Of a DNA stretch of 64,000 nucleotides, positions 59,326 to 64,000 are shown piece by piece; within the stretch, counting starts at the first letter, position 1, and every line of letters begins with the position of its first letter. Origin of the DNA: Ehrlichia japonica (GTDB lineage: Bacteria > Pseudomonadota > Alphaproteobacteria > Rickettsiales > Anaplasmataceae); assembly GCF_000632845.1 (NCBI RefSeq), contig NZ_CP007474.1, forward strand, positions 434,001 to 498,000. The letters are read 5' to 3'. The position numbers and the translations under genes are program-made. The notes under the pieces were generated by a model. That model was not told the DNA's origin, made no database searches, and saw nothing but the letters and a program-made list of their open reading frames with translations.

Positions 59326-60285
59326 TTATTGTTTATATCCTCTTAGTTGTTTTGGTATGTTAAAAGTAATATTTTCTCGTATGACCTCTAGATCTGATAA
59401 CGTGATATTCATGTGTTGTCTAAGTAAATCTATTACTTCTTTGATTAATATTTCTGGAGCTGATGCTCCTGCAGTTATCCCAATTTTTGTTACATCTTTT
59501 AAGAGGTCTAAGTCAATTTCCTTATAAGAATCTATTAAAAAAGAAGGGGTTTTTAATTCAGCTAACTCTTTTAGACGATTTGAATTAGAACTATTTTTGC
59601 TTCCTAATATGAATACAATATCTACTAACTCTGATAATTGTTTTACAGCAATCTGCCTATTTTGAGTAGCATAGCATATGTCTTTTAAATCTGGCCCTTT
59701 AATATAGGGAAATTTTTGTTTTAGTTTGTCAATTATTGCTCTTGTATCATCTACACTTAAGGTTGTTTGTGTGACGTATGCAAGCTTGTTTGGATTTATT
59801 ACTTCTATGTTATCAATATCAGATAAATTTTGTACTAGTAGTACGGGACTAGTAATTTGTCCTATAGTACCTTCAACTTCGCGATGTCCTTTATGACCTA
59901 TTAAAATTACTTGATACCCTTCAGTATCGTAAACCTGTACTTCTTTATGTACTTTACTTACTAGTGGACATGTTGCATCAATAATCTCTAAATTACGTAG
60001 TTGTCCAAGATACTCTATTTTTTTTGAAATGCCGTGGGCACTGTATATTAATATTGAACCATCTTCAGCTTGATCTAGTGTATCTATAAAAATTACACCC
60101 ATTTCTTTTAAAGAATCAATTATATATTTATTGTGTACAATTTCGTGTAATACATAAACTTTTCTATTTTTATTGTGGTATCTTACAGCTAATTCTACGA
60201 TTTTTATTGCTCTCGAAACTCCTGCACAAAACCCCCTTGGATTAGCAAGAATAACTTCTACATTTTTTTTTAAATCCTGATGCAT
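59326..60285 (-). CDS. ispH: 4-hydroxy-3-methylbut-2-enyl diphosphate reductase
   Basis: 319-aa iron-sulfur enzyme of the final step of the MEP isoprenoid pathway. The three cluster cysteines lie in NPRGFCAGVSRAI, IDATCPLVSKVH and DICYATQNRQ. HEIVHNKYI, SAHGIS and GHKGHREVEGT supply conserved histidines. Length is typical. ATG at 60285 gives MHQDLKKNVEVILANPRGFC. Confidence 0.97.
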   Translation of the reverse strand: MHQDLKKNVEVILANPRGFCAGVSRAIKIVELAVRYHNKNRKVYVLHEIVHNKYIIDSLKEMGVIFIDTLDQAEDGSILIYSAHGISKKIEYLGQLRNLEIIDATCPLVSKVHKEVQVYDTEGYQVILIGHKGHREVEGTIGQITSPVLLVQNLSDIDNIEVINPNKLAYVTQTTLSVDDTRAIIDKLKQKFPYIKGPDLKDICYATQNRQIAVKQLSELVDIVFILGSKNSSNSNRLKELAELKTPSFLIDSYKEIDLDLLKDVTKIGITAGASAPEILIKEVIDLLRQHMNITLSDLEVIRENITFNIPKQLRGYKQ

Positions 60286-60693
60286 TTACATTCCTAGTTT
60301 TATTTGCTAATTATATATTTACAACAAAATATTGCAATACACGAAGCATAGTAAGTACAGCAATGTATATAATTCAGTTGCTGATGTTAGATATGTAAAA
60401 TCAGAACTTTTTAGTAATTTAAATAAGATTATCGATGTTTTCAGTGTAAATAGATAAGTTAATAGTCAAATCTTACTTAATTATAGCAAAATAATCCTGT
60501 TAAACTATAATATTATTAGTTGTCATATCTACTATATTTAAAATGGAAAATTTTAAGATTAAAGTAATGTTTTGCTTGTCCATATGGCTAAGATGTAGAA
60601 CTTTGATAAATTCAATCTTATTATTAGATTGAGTATATATATTTTATAGGTGTTTATGCAGCAGGAAATTTCCTGTAATTTAACACTATATTA
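60286..60693. other. Non-coding gap between carA and ispH
   Basis: 408 bp of AT-rich sequence with no gene, RNA or copy of neighbouring gene ends that I can see. Confidence 0.55.
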
Positions 60694-61818
60694 TCAAGAT
60701 ATTTTATTATTTTCCCTCATTAGATTAATAAAATGATTAAATATGTAGCTTCCATCATTAGGTCCAGGGCTTCCTTCTGGATGATATTGTACTGAAATTA
60801 TAGGATAGTTATCTACTTGGATACCTTCTATTGTATTATCAAATAATGATCTGTGAGTTACGTTAACGTTTGTAGGTAAAGAATCTTCTTTAACAGTAAA
60901 TCCATGATTCTGACTTGTAATTTCTATGTTATCATTTATTTTATTATAAACTGGGTGGTTACTTCCTCTGTGTCCGAATAACATTTTGGTAATTTTTGCT
61001 CCTAAAGCTAATGAAATAAGTTGATGTCCTAAACATATACCTAGTATTGGTATTTTATATTCAATGATAGTTTTTATTTGTTTTATAGTACTTTCAGGAA
61101 TTGCAGATGGATCTCCTGGACCATTTGATAAGACTACACCTTGTGGTTTTATGGATAGTATCTTTTCAGGTAAATTATCTTCATTTCCTGAAATTAAATG
61201 AATTTTACATCCTAGTTTAGATAAGGCGTCTAATATACTTAATTTTACACCAAAATTAATCACTACTATATTATAAAGTGGTGTTATATTATCTGTTGTT
61301 TTGTAATTATTTACAAATGGTATAGATGCGCAGTGATTTGTGTAATTATATTGAGAAGCTTTGTTTTGTAACTCTGTTAAGTTTACTGAGTTAATATCAT
61401 CAAAGTGATATATTATTCCATTTTGTGAGCCATGCCTACGCAAATGACATGTTAATGCTCTAGTATCAATTTTGGATATTCCAGTTAAGTTATTTTCTGT
61501 CATCCAAAGTTCTAAATTTGCATAAGATCTTAAATGAGAGCCTTCTGATATTGTTTTAACTACAATTCCATGGGCTAGTATCTTATGGTCTTCAAAATCT
61601 TTATAATTTATTCCAACATTGCCAATGTGAGGAAAAGTGAATGTAATTATTTGGCCTGCAAATGATGGATCAGTTATGGTATGCTGATACCCTGTTATTG
61701 AGGTAGTAAAGCAGACTTCTCCAATAGCGGGTATTTTTTTTCCTATTGATTTTCCAAAAAAATGTTTTCCATCTGATAATACAAGAACAGAATTGTAATG
61801 ACTTTTTAATTGAGACAT
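60694..61818 (-). CDS. carA: Carbamoyl-phosphate synthase small subunit
   Basis: 374 aa. The N-terminal CPSase small-chain domain (GEVCFTTSITGYQHTITDPS) precedes a class I glutaminase domain with the nucleophile in ILGICLGHQLISLALGA and the His-Glu pair in VQYHPEGSPGPND. It passes ammonia from glutamine to CarB for pyrimidine and arginine synthesis. carB is not adjacent, so subunit genes are separated, as for other pathways in this window. Confidence 0.97.
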   Translation of the reverse strand: MSQLKSHYNSVLVLSDGKHFFGKSIGKKIPAIGEVCFTTSITGYQHTITDPSFAGQIITFTFPHIGNVGINYKDFEDHKILAHGIVVKTISEGSHLRSYANLELWMTENNLTGISKIDTRALTCHLRRHGSQNGIIYHFDDINSVNLTELQNKASQYNYTNHCASIPFVNNYKTTDNITPLYNIVVINFGVKLSILDALSKLGCKIHLISGNEDNLPEKILSIKPQGVVLSNGPGDPSAIPESTIKQIKTIIEYKIPILGICLGHQLISLALGAKITKMLFGHRGSNHPVYNKINDNIEITSQNHGFTVKEDSLPTNVNVTHRSLFDNTIEGIQVDNYPIISVQYHPEGSPGPNDGSYIFNHFINLMRENNKIS

Positions 61819-62011
61819 TGTTTACATAATAAAGCTAACAAATCTTGAAAATTATATAGCAAATTCTTTGAAAGTTAACTATATAATTTACTTTTATGAG
61901 ATTTGTTGAATATACATTTTTACGTATTGTCTACAAATGTTGGTTTCTGTAGATTTAATAATATGTTATACATAGCCATCAATAGTAATATTGTTACATA
62001 TATTCAGTGAC

Positions 62012-62041
62012 TTGTTTTGAGTAGTATGTGATTTGTATAAT
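62012..62041 (+). promoter_or_regulatory. Candidate promoter for der
   Basis: TTGTTT (62012-62017), an 18-bp spacer and TATAAT (62036-62041) predict a start near 62048, 20 bp before the der ATG. Confidence 0.48.
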
Positions 62042-62067
62042 GTATTATATAAAGTGTAAAATTTTTT

Positions 62068-63396
62068 ATGTTAAGAATAGCTATAGTTGGGTTACCTAAT
62101 GTTGGAAAATCTACTATTTTTAATAGATTAACTAATCAAAAATCTGCAATTGTTAGTAATATTCCTAACTTAACAAGAGATAGGAGAGAGGGGAATGCTG
62201 ATTTATGTGGGTTAAAATTTAAAATTATTGATACAGGTGGAGTAGATAATACAATAAAATTATCTGCACTGGTGTTTGATCAAGTAAAATTAGCTATAGA
62301 AAGATCTGATGTTGTATTTTTTATTGTTGATGCAAGGATTGAGCATGATGATAAAAATGTGGAATTTGCAAAATATTTAAAAAAGAATACTAAGAAACCA
62401 GTGATATTGATTGCGAATAAATGTGAAAGTCAAAAAAGGTGTTACAAAGTAGATTATTTAGAATATTTTAATTTTATAGGTCCGGTTTATATTTCTGCAG
62501 AACATAATTTGGGTTTGATTGATTTATATGAAGCATTGTTGCCATTTGTTGAAGTGCATGATTTAGATAAATTAAATTCACGTAATATTAGGCTTTCTAT
62601 TGTTGGAAAGCCAAATGCTGGTAAGTCAACTTTTGTTAATAGATTGCTTGGTGAAAGTAGAATGATTGTAAGCCATGAACCTGGAACAACTAGAGATTCT
62701 ATAGACATAGAGTATGTATATAAAGGTCAAAGATTGACATTGATTGATACTGCTGGTATGCGTAAAAAAGCAAAGGTAACTGAAAGTATAGAAGTAACTT
62801 CTGTTCAAAAGACTATTGAATCAATTAATAGATCGGATATTGTAATTTTAATGATAGATTCTGCTTATGGTATAGAACAACAAGATTTATCAATTGCCGA
62901 GCTTGCAATACAAAAAGGTAAAGCTATCATTGTTGCTTTAAATAAGTGGGATATGGTTGCTGAAAAAAATAGATCTGATTTGTTAAAGGATATTTGTAAT
63001 TATAATAAATTAAATTTTGAAGTTCCAATTATCGAGGTTTCTGCACTTAAAAATATTAATTGTAATAAAGTAATAGATAAAAGCATAGAATTATACAAAT
63101 ATCTGACAATGCGTATTAGTACTCCTATGCTGAATAAATGGTTAAAATTAGCTGTAGAACACCATAGACCTCCATTATGTAATGGAAAGGTAGTTAAGCT
63201 TAAATATATTACACAAGTTAAAGTAATGCCTCCAACTTTTGTTATAATTGTTAATGGTTCTCATGCTATTGATTTAACGTATAAGCAGTATTTAATAAGT
63301 AATTTAAGAAAACACTTTTCTATCAATGGAATTCCAATAAGGTTGAATTTAAAGAAAAATAAGAATCCATATTGTAATAATTTTTCTAAGACTTAA
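62068..63396 (+). CDS. der: GTPase Der (EngA)
   Basis: 442 aa with two tandem GTPase domains, the signature of Der, which is needed for 50S subunit assembly. G1 motifs are GLPNVGKSTIFNRL (residue about 8) and GKPNAGKSTFVNRLLG (about 181). G3 motifs are IDTGGVD and IDTAGMRKKAKV. G4 in domain 2 is ALNKWDM. A KH-like domain ends the protein. The first G4 reads ANKCES instead of the usual NKxD, a change from Asp to Glu-type context that may alter nucleotide binding in domain 1. Confidence 0.96.
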   Translation: MLRIAIVGLPNVGKSTIFNRLTNQKSAIVSNIPNLTRDRREGNADLCGLKFKIIDTGGVDNTIKLSALVFDQVKLAIERSDVVFFIVDARIEHDDKNVEFAKYLKKNTKKPVILIANKCESQKRCYKVDYLEYFNFIGPVYISAEHNLGLIDLYEALLPFVEVHDLDKLNSRNIRLSIVGKPNAGKSTFVNRLLGESRMIVSHEPGTTRDSIDIEYVYKGQRLTLIDTAGMRKKAKVTESIEVTSVQKTIESINRSDIVILMIDSAYGIEQQDLSIAELAIQKGKAIIVALNKWDMVAEKNRSDLLKDICNYNKLNFEVPIIEVSALKNINCNKVIDKSIELYKYLTMRISTPMLNKWLKLAVEHHRPPLCNGKVVKLKYITQVKVMPPTFVIIVNGSHAIDLTYKQYLISNLRKHFSINGIPIRLNLKKNKNPYCNNFSKT

Positions 63397-63468
63397 AGGC
63401 AATTTTTTCAATTAAATATATTTAACTAGTGTGACGTGTTAATTAGTTCAAGTTTTATTATTAAATCT

Positions 63469-64000
63469 TTAAATATATTCAATCAATGAAACACCTGTCA
63501 TTTCTTTTGGTTTCTCTATATTGAGGATTTCTAAGATTGTCGGTGCTACATCACATAATCTTCCATTTCTTAATCTAATTTGTTTACTATAATTACAGAT
63601 TATGAATGGTACAGGATTTAATGTATGTGCTGTATATGGCATATTATTTTTTACATCGAACATTTCTTCTGCATTCCCGTGATCAGCGGTAATTACTAGT
63701 ACATAATTGGTACTTTGTATACAGTTTAGTATTTTACTTAAGCATTGGTCTAAAGTAGTTATGGCTTGTTTTGTTGCCTCTATATTTCCAGTATGTCCGA
63801 CCATGTCAGCATTTGCATAATTTAAAATGATTAAGGAATATTTTTGTAGTTTTATTTTTTCAATAACTGTGTCAGTAACTTCTTTTGCGGACATTTCTGG
63901 CATTAAATTATATGTAGCTACAGAAGGTGATGGTATTATTATTCTGTCTTCATTTTTAAACATATCCTCTTTTCCACCATTAAAAAAAAAGGTAACATGT
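63469..64000 (-). CDS. gpmI: 2,3-bisphosphoglycerate-independent phosphoglycerate mutase, C-terminal part
   Basis: Partial; the gene runs off the window end. The frame stays open past the ATG at 63963, giving [17 protein letters not shown] at its N-terminal side, which is internal sequence in this family. [21 protein letters not shown], and [11 protein letters not shown] with [10 protein letters not shown] carry the alkaline-phosphatase-like metal ligands (Asp, His, His). It interconverts 3- and 2-phosphoglycerate. The start cannot be judged. Confidence 0.95.
   Translation of the reverse strand, partial: HVTFFFNGGKEDMFKNEDRIIIPSPSVATYNLMPEMSAKEVTDTVIEKIKLQKYSLIILNYANADMVGHTGNIEATKQAITTLDQCLSKILNCIQSTNYVLVITADHGNAEEMFDVKNNMPYTAHTLNPVPFIICNYSKQIRLRNGRLCDVAPTILEILNIEKPKEMTGVSLIEYI

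Overview
The window looks like a chromosomal segment of an obligate intracellular Rickettsiales bacterium of the genus Ehrlichia. The sequence is very AT-rich, intergenic gaps are long, and genes with no functional link sit side by side. The order sodB-virB3-virB4 followed by four virB6 paralogues is the arrangement known from Ehrlichia and Anaplasma. Tandem and dispersed copies of gene ends in the gaps point to E. ruminantium, whose genome is known for such duplications. That species call is inference; no rRNA or species marker lies in the window.

Layout. Positions 1-3648: the end of transketolase, then a run of small Mrp-type cation/proton antiporter subunits (mnhF, mnhG, an MrpA-C-terminal-like protein, mnhB, mnhC). 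Positions 3765-8353: an RNase E/G, dnaK, a candidate 6S RNA and a RatA-family lipid-binding protein. Positions 8354-8977: a gap holding a decayed antisense fragment of ffh and a run of 29 T. Positions 8978-14768: an MnhD/NuoN-like antiporter subunit overlapping ffh, then era, a DEDD exonuclease and a retropepsin-like protease. Positions 15583-22628: an M24 aminopeptidase, hemD, an exported class I amidotransferase-like protein, priA and rpmB. Positions 22770-25082: lysA, preceded on the plus strand by about four 230-bp tandem copies of its own 3' end. Positions 25775-28875: rluD and pccA. Positions 29098-34649: two genes that I do not recognise, the first very large (1386 aa). Then lipA, tRNA-Arg(CCG) and pstA.

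Positions 38151-57448 form the type IV secretion locus: sodB, virB3, virB4 and four VirB6-family proteins growing from 803 to 1942 residues. Three of the VirB6 proteins begin with lipoprotein-like signals, and the last two carry acidic tandem repeats (29-aa and 82-aa units) in long C-terminal tails. The sodB-virB3 gap holds a duplicated 95-bp hairpin element. Downstream are an orphan DUF2460 gene resembling gene transfer agent gp12, dut with a decayed copy of its own 3' end, ispH, carA, der and the 3' part of gpmI.

The most striking theme is repeated duplication of gene 3' ends into adjacent non-coding DNA (lysA array, remote lysA copy, dut). The copies run from nearly identical to badly decayed. 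Long homopolymer and tandem repeats inside the secretion genes suggest the same replication-slippage or recombination process also reshapes exposed secretion proteins.
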